From positions 35,727,214-35,791,213 of the forward strand of contig CM063110.1 of assembly GCA_031841125.1 (NCBI GenBank): a DNA stretch of 64,000 nt, read 5' to 3'. Below the pieces are notes generated by a model. The model was not told where the DNA came from and made no database searches. It saw nothing but the letters and a program-made list of their open reading frames with translations. Position numbers and translations under genes: made by a program. Source of the stretch: Acanthococcus lagerstroemiae. Its lineage: Eukaryota > Arthropoda > Insecta > Hemiptera > Eriococcidae. Shown here one piece after another: positions 61,101 to 64,000 of the stretch (position 1 is the stretch's first letter; each line of letters starts with the position of its first letter).

Positions 61101-62062
61101 GCATAATGATCCCGCACTTCGATAAAGCCTTTGTTCTCGTCTTCTTGACAAACCGTTTGGCCTTTCACGCCAACTGTGAATAGGGTACGGATATTAAAAC
61201 TCAGTTTGGGTTACAGATTACAGAGATGATACCGTTAAAAAGCTGATCTGAAGGCGACAGACATCGATGGAGCGTGGTACTTTTGTTAAAAACAGTTTGA
61301 CTACAACCCTCTAAGATAGGTAAATGTGGGACGTCGCTTTGTGTCTTCTGGTGGTCTCGGTAAAGCCTAGCTATAACACACCAACCCCCAATACAAGTAA
61401 TTTTTATTGGCAAAATCATGATATTATTATATTCGTAGCAATACGAGTACGGTGAGGTGATGTTACACTCCCTTGTTTGGTTCCACTACTAGTTACCACC
61501 ACCATACCCCGGATTCGCCACCGCGTATTATTACGGTATAGGCGTTAATTTTTTTATTTACGTCGCACTATAAGTCTTAATGACGTCATAACGTAATTGC
61601 GATCCTTCGCCGTAGCGTCGTCTTCTGTTACAAATTCGCAAATCTCATGTCCGTTCTGTTTCGCACTAGGAACGCAGAAGCTCGATTTGACCGCTATGCC
61701 TCAAAATAGAAATAATAACATTAATTAGCCAACTTCACGAACATTCAAAGTTAAAGACTTAAACGAACTTTTCAGTTTCCTCAGAATTTTGAGTTGAGTT
61801 TATCTACAACATCATGTTAAGATGCTAAGATGAAGTCTTATTCACCCTCAATGACAGTAATGTTAGATATAAATTGTGCAAATGAGTTATTTCTGGCCAC
61901 TCTCAACCATGCTCTGCTACCACATTGGAGGAGGGATTGAAGTTTTTGTCGAAAGCGCTCTACATAAAAAATATACGAACGGTAATCACTCTCGGCTCGG
62001 AAAATCAAAGGCATGAGACTGTGATAATACTGCACACTCCCATTACATATTAAGGTTTCAAA
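12889..62062 (-). CDS. CUB/EGF single-pass transmembrane protein with long Ser-rich tail (15 exons, 5' incomplete)
   Basis: Joined exons, 5' to 3' on the minus strand: 62062-61846, 61699-61562, 61173-60943, 60813-60673, 59639-59418, 59333-59136, 56138-55902, 55001-54774, 45481-45209, 36495-36188, 36038-35736, 31577-30238, 29834-29729, 17997-17900, 13114-12889. All junctions are AG/GT and all phases fit, giving 4,266 nt (1,421 residues plus stop). Residues (window numbering) 73-195 look like a CUB domain. Three EGF-like domains follow at about 215-246, 251-281 and 288-320. A transmembrane helix lies near 341-360, with a basic stop-transfer ARR. The cytoplasmic tail is about 1,060 residues, with motifs such as RKPSL, RTFSLDD, RRPSL, KAASADS and RRASVP that resemble AKT/PKA or 14-3-3 sites. 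I infer a cell-surface receptor or adhesion protein with a regulated tail. I do not recognise a named orthologue. The upstream end and signal peptide are missing. Confidence 0.85.
14221..14545. repeat. Dispersed repeat with internal direct repeats
   Basis: Begins ACTACTGGGTACACTTGAGC followed by repeated GTAACG words and CTCCCCCGACACGAA. The same opening is found four times near 43.8-44.4 kb. Inside, a block with GCACGACTACAGTCTGCAGC and GTGTTGTTAATGGAAATTTC at about 14,308 recurs, diverged, at about 14,480. Class unknown. Confidence 0.6.
14985..15590. repeat. Degenerate repeat with TCGGCATGG motif
   Basis: The word CGGCATGG(C/A), usually after GTC or TTT, appears near 14,988, 15,184, 15,529 and 15,553, with TTTTGGCATGG near 15,371. 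Spacing is roughly 160-195 bp for most. It looks like an old tandem repeat. Confidence 0.4.
15715..16885 (-). mobile_element. RTE-type non-LTR retrotransposon, 5'-truncated and broken
   Basis: Minus strand. From about 16,870 to 16,317 an open frame carries reverse transcriptase motifs: EIIAVLEY, RGVKQGDPLSP, FRKLDWEGRGLKI, then LRFSDDVFLIAKN in place of the usual F/YADD, and a following KFGLSMNLSKSQH. Lower down (16,165-15,938) lies the typical RTE-clade C-terminus, with GRPATRWINEI and WRQAAANRQGWKR. The two parts are no longer in one frame and the middle is missing or decayed. The 3' end reads GATTGGTGACCTGTACATGC near 15,725-15,745. A dead copy inside the last intron of the CUB/EGF gene, in the same orientation. 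Confidence 0.9.
17900..17997 (-). CDS. Exon 14 (small, cytoplasmic tail)
   Basis: 98 nt, too short and intron-bound to stand out as an open frame. Acceptor TTTTTCTACAG/AAT, donor GTTTCAG/GTAATC. Enters in phase 0 after exon 13 and leaves two bases that pair with the first base of exon 15 to give serine. Encodes NSCLNALSKMPDG and a following charged part. The exact phase match on both sides across introns of 11.7 and 4.8 kb is the main support. Confidence 0.82.
19320..21991. mobile_element. hAT-type nonautonomous foldback element
   Basis: Terminal inverted repeats CAGGGCCGGCAACTT at 19,320-19,334 and its complement ending at 21,991. The flanks ACGATAGT (19,312-19,319) and ACGACGGT (21,992-21,999) agree at 6 of 8 bases, as expected for an aged 8-bp hAT target duplication. 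No transposase is encoded. Behind the ends are partly matching arms with ATGTGTAGCG-like words, then blocks rich in GAAGC/GCTTC, then an array of about 45-bp monomers that flips orientation near 20,314. Confidence 0.8.
19730..21660. repeat. Inverted array of ~45 bp quasi-palindromic monomers
   Basis: Left of about 20,310 monomers read GAATTTCATCGGAAATCTTC; right of it they read GAAATTCTTCGGAAATCATC. A unique marker, GGAATCAGAGATTTTCC (20,200) and its complement GGAAAATCTCTGATTCC (20,415), fixes the axis near 20,314. Each monomer also contains its own imperfect dyad. Open frames here (Phe/Ile/Lys-rich) are artefacts of the repeat. Confidence 0.88.
22327..22511. repeat. Inverted repeat, ~58 bp arms
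   Basis: Left arm 22,327-22,384, with GCAAAGATCATTATGTTACT. Right arm 22,452-22,511 is its complement with about 90% match. The loop is 67 bp. A transcript would form a long hairpin. It could also be an old MITE. Confidence 0.85.
22512..22698 (-). pseudogene. Possible mitochondrial insert (ND6-like)
   Basis: Over 85% A+T. On the minus strand the mitochondrial code is open from 22,698 to about 22,520, including two TGA read as tryptophan or sense. The peptide starts LKLLMMISWLMINFQNPNSL and continues with LILMNKIL and a hydrophobic run, resembling the N-terminus of insect ND6 with its NHPLSMGLxLLIQT signature. The match is loose and AT-rich sequence easily stays open, so this is tentative. 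Confidence 0.35.
22812..22838. repeat. Poly-A run (27 A)
   Basis: An uninterrupted A run on the plus strand, which may be the tail of a retroposed sequence to its left. No coding sequence or target duplication could be identified. Confidence 0.9.
23640..24280. repeat. Pyrimidine-biased degenerate repeat (GCTTTTGGCTTT-like)
   Basis: Words such as GCTTTTGGCTTT, TTTAGCTTCCAGC and AGAAATCAGTCGGCTTT recur irregularly. It is low-complexity tandem DNA with no regular period. A weaker continuation lies near 24,660-24,770. Confidence 0.7.
24313..24449. mobile_element. Small MITE-like inverted repeat element
   Basis: Ends CGAATC...AGGATTTTGAC on the left and GTCAAAATCCT...GATTCG on the right, about 25 bp each with a few mismatches. 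A second inner pair (AAAGACCT and AGGTCTTT) extends the hairpin. 137 bp in all. No clear target duplication. Confidence 0.6.
25079..25384 (+). CDS. Hypothetical ORF nested in intron, opposite strand
   Basis: 101 codons of ordinary-looking composition, with six cysteines near its start, middle and end and few low-complexity runs. This is unusual for this region. Two stretches upstream look like exons: 24,881-24,930 after TCTTTCAG and 25,017-25,055 between TTTTGTTACAG and CAG/GTAAGTA. A strong donor, CCTGCA/GTAAGG, falls inside the frame at 25,340. The phases of these pieces do not join cleanly, so I cannot build a gene. It may be a decayed or spurious gene. I recognise no family. Confidence 0.25.
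   Translation: MKCDFKGCLLTLVCKLQRFGNATNSSGYAIDTAELKFNIFQNNKHTFGDDLPAHILFYAKDIREACVYFRYCLSKKATTFFSHKQMPAVRSTCQRQVELNK
26046..26290. mobile_element. MITE with GGTAACT repeats, copy 1
   Basis: Starts CCCGATGCGCAAAATCCC and ends GTAACTGATTGCTCGTCGG, imperfect inverted ends. The inside holds two copies of a block about 120 bp long with the palindrome GTTACCCGGGTAA(C/T) and the words GGGTAACTTTTCCG. The related copy is at 34,507-34,769. Confidence 0.75.
28832..29345 (+). mobile_element. Non-LTR retrotransposon ORF2 C-terminal remnant
   Basis: A 171-codon frame whose middle matches the C-terminus of Jockey/R1-like LINE polyproteins: LEKRRLITSQLLLHDIV, ENLLRQICFRVPSFQARSKD, then NRAARLYNNI. The reverse transcriptase and endonuclease are absent, so the copy is 5'-truncated. 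Its 3' part merges with a dispersed GC-rich repeat (29,251-29,330). It lies just downstream, in gene order, of exon 13 and on the opposite strand. Confidence 0.8.
29251..29330 (+). repeat. Dispersed GC-rich repeat, copy 1
   Basis: Contains TTGGTGTGGTGGGACGTATG and GGCGATGTGAAATGCTGGGC. The same string of words occurs at 62,970-63,135 (plus) and, diverged and reversed, at 49,306-49,393. Confidence 0.65.
29729..29834 (-). CDS. Exon 13 (cytoplasmic tail)
   Basis: Acceptor CTGTTGCAG/C completes the serine codon begun in exon 12. Donor ATGGAG/GTGAGT is strong and ends in phase 0. Encodes RTCPRRLHSPHKIKYSSK and an acidic end. Confidence 0.88.
30238..31577 (-). CDS. Exon 12, large cytoplasmic exon
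   Basis: 1,340 nt, entering in phase 0 after TTTACAG and leaving after two bases of a codon at CGCAG/GTATAT. It is markedly richer in G+C than its surroundings. It encodes RRASVPSPEIQIS, DLIIPTFTIQEPSP, SSSGYSSMASPGPSR and NDEGFSTDQLDEKIK, then a basic region (HRKHFGRRREKHRSKSP) and an eight-serine run near its end. Mostly predicted to be disordered. The many plus-strand and other-frame open frames over this exon are shadows. Confidence 0.95.
32090..32176 (-). mobile_element. Possible Penelope/LINE 3' end fragment
   Basis: Minus-strand reading gives PDDGSDVETSC followed by stops and an A+T-rich tail with repeated AATAAA words. This ending resembles the C-termini seen in Penelope-like or LINE polyproteins. 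The fragment is very short and the class is uncertain. Confidence 0.35.
32200..34410. repeat. Second inverted array of ~45 bp monomers
   Basis: Same monomer family as at 19,730-21,660: GAATTTCATCGGAAAT on the left, GATGAAATTCTTCGGAAATT on the right, with the change of direction near 33,540. The CAGGGCCGGCAACTT ends of the hAT element are not present here. An AT-rich block interrupts it at 32,662-32,828. Phe/Ser/Lys-rich open frames here are artefacts. Confidence 0.85.
32662..32828. other. AT-rich insert in the repeat array
   Basis: About 165 bp and over 90% A+T, sharply bounded by CGAAGAATAAAAATATATAG and TTATAATCAAGTATTCATCG. It contains a duplicated TTATTTATATTAATCATTTA word. Its composition recalls mitochondrial DNA, but all frames carry stops even in the mitochondrial code, so it is not assigned. 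Confidence 0.6.
34507..34769. mobile_element. MITE with GGTAACT repeats, copy 2
   Basis: Inverted ends ATACCCGATGCGCA and TGCGCATTGGGTAT. Inside are two blocks each with CAGTTACCCAGGTAACTAAA and GGGTAACTTTTCCG. It lies at the right edge of the 45-bp monomer array. Confidence 0.78.
35083..35127. repeat. T-rich and (TTA)n microsatellite
   Basis: T runs with about seven TTA units in the intron between exons 11 and 12. Confidence 0.85.
35736..36038 (-). CDS. Exon 11 (cytoplasmic tail)
   Basis: Phase 0 at both ends. Acceptor TTTCCAG/GTTTC (the nearby TTTCAG would shift the frame), donor GAT/GTAAGT, a near-perfect consensus. Contains PPTILLEVPNKCLSPIHEVP and repeated T-P and S-P pairs, possible proline-directed kinase sites. 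Confidence 0.88.
36188..36495 (-). CDS. Exon 10 (cytoplasmic tail)
   Basis: Acceptor ATACAG/GT, donor TTCAG/GTAACTG; enters in phase 1 and leaves in phase 0. It encodes SRRPSLLTLG, then KAASADSILAMFRKFS, a compact conserved-looking block, followed by serine/threonine-proline-rich sequence (STSPTASSPQDE). Confidence 0.9.
38676..38800. repeat. Two-copy 65 bp tandem repeat
   Basis: ACTCCCACCTGGCTTTCTAA and the following 45 bases are repeated 65 bp later with few changes (TTGTTAA for TTCTAA). It is in the intron between exons 9 and 10. Confidence 0.88.
39901..40073. mobile_element. hAT MITE with perfect 8-bp target duplication, copy 1
   Basis: Ends CAGCGACGTAGCTAG and GCTACGCCACTG. TTCATAAG at 39,893-39,900 is repeated exactly at 40,074-40,081. 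G-rich left part (GGGGGGGGG), C-rich right part, and a core with ATCGCCGATATCAGAGGACT. Same family as 50,381-50,543. Confidence 0.93.
40628..40733. repeat. Dispersed repeat, copy 2
   Basis: Matches 262-356: C-rich start, CGATGAATGAGG, ACTACTAAAAAAATTACC, ATTTTCCAGCGACGCCTCTG. Confidence 0.5.
41360..41800. repeat. Two-copy 230 bp tandem duplication
   Basis: GGCCATGAAAAATAGAGGAA at 41,421 recurs at 41,651. The whole surroundings, from a GATACG-like start through CTTTTTCTGCTTTCCTTCTA and CTGTCCTCC, repeat with about 80% match. Confidence 0.88.
42784..43798. mobile_element. TA-flanked nonautonomous TIR element (1,015 bp)
   Basis: Left end AGATACCGACGGGTAATATG and right end, complemented, AGGTACCGACGGGTAATATG. 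Both are flanked by TA (42,782-42,783 and 43,799-43,800). TA duplications are typical of Tc1/mariner/pogo elements. No transposase motif is seen inside. A related word, GGCGGGTAATATTGG, occurs at 43,176. Confidence 0.8.
43820..44440. repeat. Cluster of ACTACTGGGTATACTTGA repeats
   Basis: Four copies of a T-ACTACTGG-TATACTTGA-like start followed by GTAACGCTCCCC-like words at about 43,831, 43,901, 44,008 and 44,391. Related to 14,221. The open frame crossing them (44,029-44,412) is probably chance. Confidence 0.65.
45209..45481 (-). CDS. Exon 9 (cytoplasmic tail)
   Basis: Acceptor TTCTTTCAG/AT, donor CTCAG/GTACTG, phase 1 at both ends, flanked by introns of about 9.3 and 8.7 kb. It contains KYEKKVHFARLMSKVQAEIS, which looks like a short amphipathic helix, followed by serine-rich low-complexity sequence. 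Confidence 0.87.
47452..48961 (+). mobile_element. mariner transposon, inactive
   Basis: Ends CGAGAGGCGTCCAG at 47,452 and CTGGACGCCCCTGG ending at 48,961, flanked by TATA. Beyond the ends the inverted repeat continues as AAAGTAAGGTT. The left repeat is split by a 105-bp insertion. Coding remnants on the plus strand: KIIAYVF then a stop and a frameshift near 48,430, RGVLLVDIILKGTTINAK, HDNARP (48,578), HPPYSPNLAPS (48,638). The third catalytic aspartate is tyrosine (TAT at 48,671), only 29 residues separate it from the second one instead of the 34 of mariner, and TGA stops follow (48,716). The copy is dead. Confidence 0.92.
47466..47570. mobile_element. Palindromic MITE inside the mariner left end
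   Basis: Two arms of about 45 bp: AGTATTATTGAAGCGTTATAG and so on, then GATGTTACGGATAACAT, matched on the right by ATGTTATCCGTAACATCGCG and CAATAATACT. It separates GCGTCCAG from AAAGTAAGG, which are joined at the right mariner end. CCAG may be a 4-bp target duplication. Confidence 0.88.
49306..49393 (-). repeat. Dispersed GC-rich repeat, copy 2 (diverged)
   Basis: Reverse-orientation relative of 62,970-63,135, with GACGCGATGCCCGAAAAG and CACTTCGGCATGCGTGCACT. Its frame reads VPEIQCSEDHFGMRA against VPGMRCHRGHFGLRA in the other copy, so the parent may have been coding. Confidence 0.55.
49534..50026. mobile_element. MITE with ~80 bp arms, carrying a nested element
   Basis: Left arm from GGGTACTCTAATAAACG through ATCGATGGCCGCCATTTTGG and TTTGCGAATAGTTATCAGTG. 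Right arm is its diverged complement up to AGTACCCTG. The arms surround another inverted element at about 49,616-49,943. Confidence 0.78.
49616..49943. mobile_element. Nested pogo-like MITE
   Basis: Right end GTGCGGATAAACGACGTTTC then ACTG, flanked by TA. Left side has AACGTCGTTTATCTGCAC. The arms match over about 20 bases. The left terminus has decayed. No coding sequence. Confidence 0.6.
50381..50543. mobile_element. hAT MITE with perfect 8-bp target duplication, copy 2
   Basis: Ends CAGTGGCGTAGCTAG and GCTACACCACTG. GATACCGA at 50,373-50,380 is repeated exactly at 50,544-50,551. Core resembles the 39,901 copy (AAATCACCGATATTAGAGGA). Confidence 0.95.
51445..52685. mobile_element. TA-flanked nonautonomous TIR element (1,241 bp)
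   Basis: Left AGGGTACCAAATATGGCCTA and right complement AAGGTACCAAATATCGCCTA, flanked by TA on both sides. A further partial end (AAAAGGTACCGTATGTCGG) lies at 51,036, so an older copy may adjoin. No transposase motif was found. Confidence 0.65.
54774..55001 (-). CDS. Exon 8 (cytoplasmic tail)
   Basis: Acceptor TTTGCAG/GG, donor ATCAG/GTACCT, phase 1 at both ends. Basic and serine-rich first half (HRNSASHRKKS, LLKKQSSS), then an acidic, probably helical stretch (KIEIIELQENS). No known domain. Confidence 0.87.
55268..55297. repeat. Perfect 12-bp hairpin
   Basis: GATTCGCCTATG, six-base loop TTCTTT, then CATAGGCGAATC. It lies in the intron between exons 7 and 8. No run of T follows. Confidence 0.9.
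55902..56138 (-). CDS. Exon 7 (cytoplasmic tail)
   Basis: Acceptor TTTTCAG/AC, donor TCAA/GTAAGA, phase 1 at both ends. Alanine-rich start, then TLLGRLGIRKPSLFSLTSP and ARTFSLDDLF, two motifs with the R-x-x-S pattern of basophilic kinases. I chose the GTAAGA donor because it is the one that keeps phase with exon 8. Confidence 0.87.
57007..57064. repeat. Short direct repeat
   Basis: AACCGCACCGTTTTCCGAAA occurs at about 57,012 and again at about 57,044, 32 bp apart, in the intron between exons 6 and 7. Confidence 0.85.
57174..57216. repeat. Hairpin, ~18 bp imperfect arms
   Basis: CTGATTTCCACCTACAGG, a short A-rich loop, then CCTACAGGTAGAAATCAG. The arms pair with about three mismatches. Confidence 0.75.
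59136..59333 (-). CDS. Exon 6 (transmembrane helix)
   Basis: Acceptor TTTTCTAG/GC, donor CAAT/GTACGC, phase 1 at both ends. After EKC completes EGF 3 comes a short juxtamembrane part, then the hydrophobic run FWLGLLTVFIVLSIIG and LVWCARR. The cytoplasmic side begins RRHFPEKLEKLLAEEAERNR, a charged amphipathic stretch. Confidence 0.93.
59418..59639 (-). CDS. Exon 5 (EGF-like domains 2 and 3)
   Basis: Acceptor CCGCAG/GT, donor GGGAAG/GTACGTG, phase 1 at both ends. It closes EGF 1 and encodes EGF 2 (C251-C281, ending CVCQTGYQGKLC) and most of EGF 3 (CSTNPCGGRGEC, then CQCHAWWEG). EGF 3 is completed by C320 in the next exon. No calcium-binding DxxE consensus is evident at the domain starts. Confidence 0.93.
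59714..60299 (-). mobile_element. pogo/Tigger-like nonautonomous element
   Basis: Ends CAGTCGAACCACGCTATAAC and, complemented, CAGTCGAACCTCGCTATAAC, flanked by TA. 586 bp in the intron between exons 4 and 5, in the same orientation as the host gene. It keeps only the start of the transposase gene. Internal copies of ACGTTATAGCC-like and ACGTTAT words lie beside both ends. Confidence 0.93.
59839..59985 (-). CDS. CENP-B/pogo-type N-terminal DNA-binding domain, stand-alone ORF
   Basis: 48 codons from ATG at 59,985 to TGA at 59,839. It begins MPKRKAFSIEEKLDIVRKIE, followed by a GAKIKDVSDELGL helix-turn-helix and TTVSTIW, which is the psq-like HTH at the start of CENP-B and pogo/Tigger transposases. 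The second HTH and the DDE catalytic part are absent. The frame is undamaged. Either it is a chance survivor in a recent MITE or a small binding protein. It is followed by TGA close to an A/T-rich stretch. Confidence 0.75.
   Translation of the reverse strand: MPKRKAFSIEEKLDIVRKIECGAKIKDVSDELGLALTTVSTIWSQRTN
60410..60584. mobile_element. MITE with 11-bp flanking duplication
   Basis: Long arms sharing GGACCGCCATTTTGATTC and CACGGGTATA/CACAGGTATA, about 45-50 bp in all. AGTGGAAGTAA at 60,399-60,409 is repeated exactly at 60,585-60,595. Lies between exons 4 and 5. A duplication of 9-11 bp would fit a Mutator-like element. Confidence 0.75.
60673..60813 (-). CDS. Exon 4 (EGF-like domain 1)
   Basis: Acceptor CTGCAG/AT after a long pyrimidine tract, donor CACAG/GTATGT, phase 1 at both ends. 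It carries SCLPNPCHNNGKC and RCECIDHFTG. The domain closes at the first cysteine of the next exon (residue 246). Confidence 0.9.
60943..61173 (-). CDS. Exon 3 (CUB-like domain)
   Basis: Acceptor TTCACAG/TT, donor CCCG/GTATAT, both phase 1. The peptide has a cysteine at 127, the sequon NGT before WWQFC, and the strand pattern NTITIKQISDN...VLLNASLSVV, which is typical of the second half of CUB domains in extracellular proteins. Confidence 0.85.
61562..61699 (-). CDS. Exon 2 (start of CUB-like domain)
   Basis: Phase 1 to phase 1. Acceptor TTTTGAG/GC, donor GCGAC/GTAAAT. It encodes residues 73-118, with a cysteine in SSFCVPS and another in EICEF, then YVMTSLRLIVR, a beta-strand-like segment. 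Its end joins in frame to the next exon. Confidence 0.75.
61846..62062 (-). CDS. Exon 1 seen (ectodomain)
   Basis: Residues 1-72. The acceptor is AAACAG with a poor pyrimidine tract, so the start is the least certain boundary in the gene. It would put the upstream intron in phase 0. The donor GAGG/GTGAAT is phase 1. Three N-glycosylation sequons (NGS at 7, NNS at 58, NIT at 67) and two cysteines fit an extracellular location. Confidence 0.65.
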
Positions 62063-64000
62063 CTGTTTCAAAATGATATTTATAAGAATAATTGTTGATA
62101 TTATAGCAGGAAATCACTTCATAATTTTGTTGATGATTACAATGTATTGACAGGTAAACTTGACCATATTAATTTCGTAGCCCTTCCAATAAGAAAAGAG
62201 AGTATTATTGCGAAGTAGACATGCTCAATCTAAAATAATTGTGTTTCACATTAGGACGCAATCTGGTGGTAGAGCGGGGGAACACGGTAACTCTATTTTA
62301 TAATTCAACGAGGCAGTGTTGTTTTATAATACTTTTTGTTTCAACCCCACCCACAAGAAACTTGTAAATGCTCAGGACTGCTAATTTCATAAACTTTTAT
62401 ATTGATCACTCAGTTTTGTCAAAAATGAACTAAGCATACCTAGTTTGCAGTAAAATACTCTTCATAATGTCGCTAAGAGCGCTGATATGGATACGCAGCA
62501 GTGCATAATTAACAAAACATTTTATCAGCAAGCGATTATGACAATAAACACAACATTCTCAATAATCAAGTTCCGCCTCGATACTTTATTGATAGTGTCG
62601 ATACATCCGAGTCCTATTCGGCATAATATATTCAGGCGGAGTTAGCAGCTGGACAAGAAGGTACAGAAGATGGTAGACAATAAAAGTATTCGTATATTCG
62701 AACAACGCTCGTTTATCAGCGGATGAAAAGATGATTTACATATTACACACCCTACATCAGTATGAACATGTATACTTTGAACATCATTTTAAAATTGAAA
62801 ATAATCACCATTCCGAATAAAATTCTGTGTTTTATCAGGGTAAGTGTAGCCTAGGAAAAAGGAACAAATTCATTTTAACATGAAACTAAAAGCAGGCGAT
62901 TAGTAAATCAACTAACACTTTGCAGTATACAGTAGATGGTGATAACGAACAGCATCATCTTTTAGTCCAGCGATTACAGCCGCGCTTCTAGCGGAGTTCG
63001 AATATGCGAACTGGTGTGGTGGAACGTATGGCGATGCACGCAGGCCAAAGTGGCCCCTATGACACCGCATCCCCGGCACCAGAAACCAGCCTTTCAGGTA
63101 TCGCATCAGGGCCGGGGATCGAATGTGCGAATTAGTCACTCACATAATGGCATATTCATTACGCAGTGCCATAGCCATGGGGGGGGGGGGATACTCTTTT
63201 AGAGTTGTCAGATTGGCAAATTTAGGTGGTCAGTAACAAAGTCGTGCATCTTGTGCATCTTAAGGGATATTTTTTTGTTTAGCAGTGGGAAAATTTTCGT
63301 TTCTCACCTCCTCAATAAATTTACTTCATTAAGGCACTGTCTATATGTACATTGCCCCCACCATTCTTGATGGTGAACCTCCATGTCAGCTCGACATAAA
63401 TACTGAATATGAGCCGCTGAGCCATTCCTTCTATATCTTTTGTGTCCACCTGGGTCAGCCGGTCTCCAGATCTTAATATGATCAACCTTACTTTTCGTTT
63501 ATTTGTTTTGTCTCACTGGCTAGACTAATTAACTATCTGTCTGCCTTATGCTTTACGTTTTGGAGTTCTGCGGTGTCAGCGGAGAAAGGTATAGGTTTTC
63601 AGTTTATACCTTAGTGTGAAAAAAATTATAAGTTTATTATATGTATCACAAAAACAATATTTCTAAGTTTCTGAAGAGTGAGTCTAGTCCTCTAGATTTT
63701 CCCAGGTGGAAAAAATCTTCCTTCGCCTCCTTAAATAAGCACCACTGGATCTCGGTTCTCAGATTTTATATCTTGTCATTTGGATCCATTGTTTCTCAAC
63801 AAGAGTGACGAAGGCAGAAGTCAAGCTCATTTACTTTTATTAGTATAAATGAAGAAAGTCTTTTTTCTGAAGCTGAAGATCTTGGTTTTTCACATCCTTG
63901 ATCGTAGTTACTTTTCAGGAATTAATTTTTAAAAAACTGCCAACATACTGACAACTGGTAGCGAGAAAATATAGAAACACATTAAGACAATCAGATTAAG
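62063..64000. other. Right flank, no exon recognised
   Basis: Upstream side of the CUB/EGF gene. Apart from the dispersed repeat and a G run at 63,180-63,190 I see no further exon. The missing 5' exons must lie here unrecognised or beyond 64,000. Confidence 0.5.
62970..63135 (+). repeat. Dispersed GC-rich repeat, copy 3 (longest)
   Basis: Includes GTGTGGTGGAACGTATGGCG, ATGCACGCAGGCCAAAGTGG and TCAGGGCCGGGGATCGAAT. The last word resembles a complemented tRNA B box (ATTCGATCCCCGGCC), so a SINE is possible. Related to 29,251 and 49,306. Confidence 0.65.

Noticed and set aside
61201..61419. 72-codon minus frame between exons 2 and 3
   Set aside because: Exons 2 and 3 join directly in phase, and the frame has no matching splice sites.

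Overview
This is animal nuclear DNA, most likely from an insect. It is AT-rich, with GT-AG introns, a large dispersed gene, many arthropod-type transposon remnants (RTE and other non-LTR LINEs, mariner, pogo, hAT) and pieces of mitochondrial cox1 that read in the invertebrate mitochondrial code (TGA=Trp, ATA=Met). The cox1 wording is unusual for insects and might point to a hemipteran such as a scale insect. That guess is weak.

Region 1 (1-11,450) is mainly a satellite array of about 285-290 bp monomers (about 1,620-11,250), with diverged edges, a homogenised core and one inverted monomer at the right end. Five copies of one cox1 fragment, plus one different cox1 fragment in the opposite orientation, sit at the same monomer junction. 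Region 2 (11,850-62,062) is one minus-strand gene. I reconstructed 15 exons whose splice sites and phases all agree. They give the last 1,421 residues of a single-pass membrane protein: a CUB-like ectodomain, three EGF domains, a transmembrane helix and a cytoplasmic tail of about 1,060 residues rich in serine and in basic-residue phosphosite motifs. The 5' part lies beyond 62 kb or outside the window. Region 3 (62,063-64,000) is non-coding as far as I can see, with one dispersed repeat.

The introns (up to about 11.7 kb) are full of mobile DNA: an RTE remnant (15.7-16.9 kb), a 2.67-kb hAT-type foldback element filled with an inverted array of quasi-palindromic monomers (19.32-21.99 kb), a second such array without those ends (32.2-34.4 kb), a LINE tail (28.8-29.3 kb), two hAT MITEs with perfect 8-bp target duplications (39.9 and 50.4 kb), a dead mariner with a MITE inside its left end (47.45-48.96 kb), TA-flanked elements (42.8-43.8 and 51.4-52.7 kb), and a pogo-like element that keeps only an intact DNA-binding domain (59.7-60.3 kb). 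The most unusual signal is mitochondrial DNA that has become part of a satellite array and was amplified with it.
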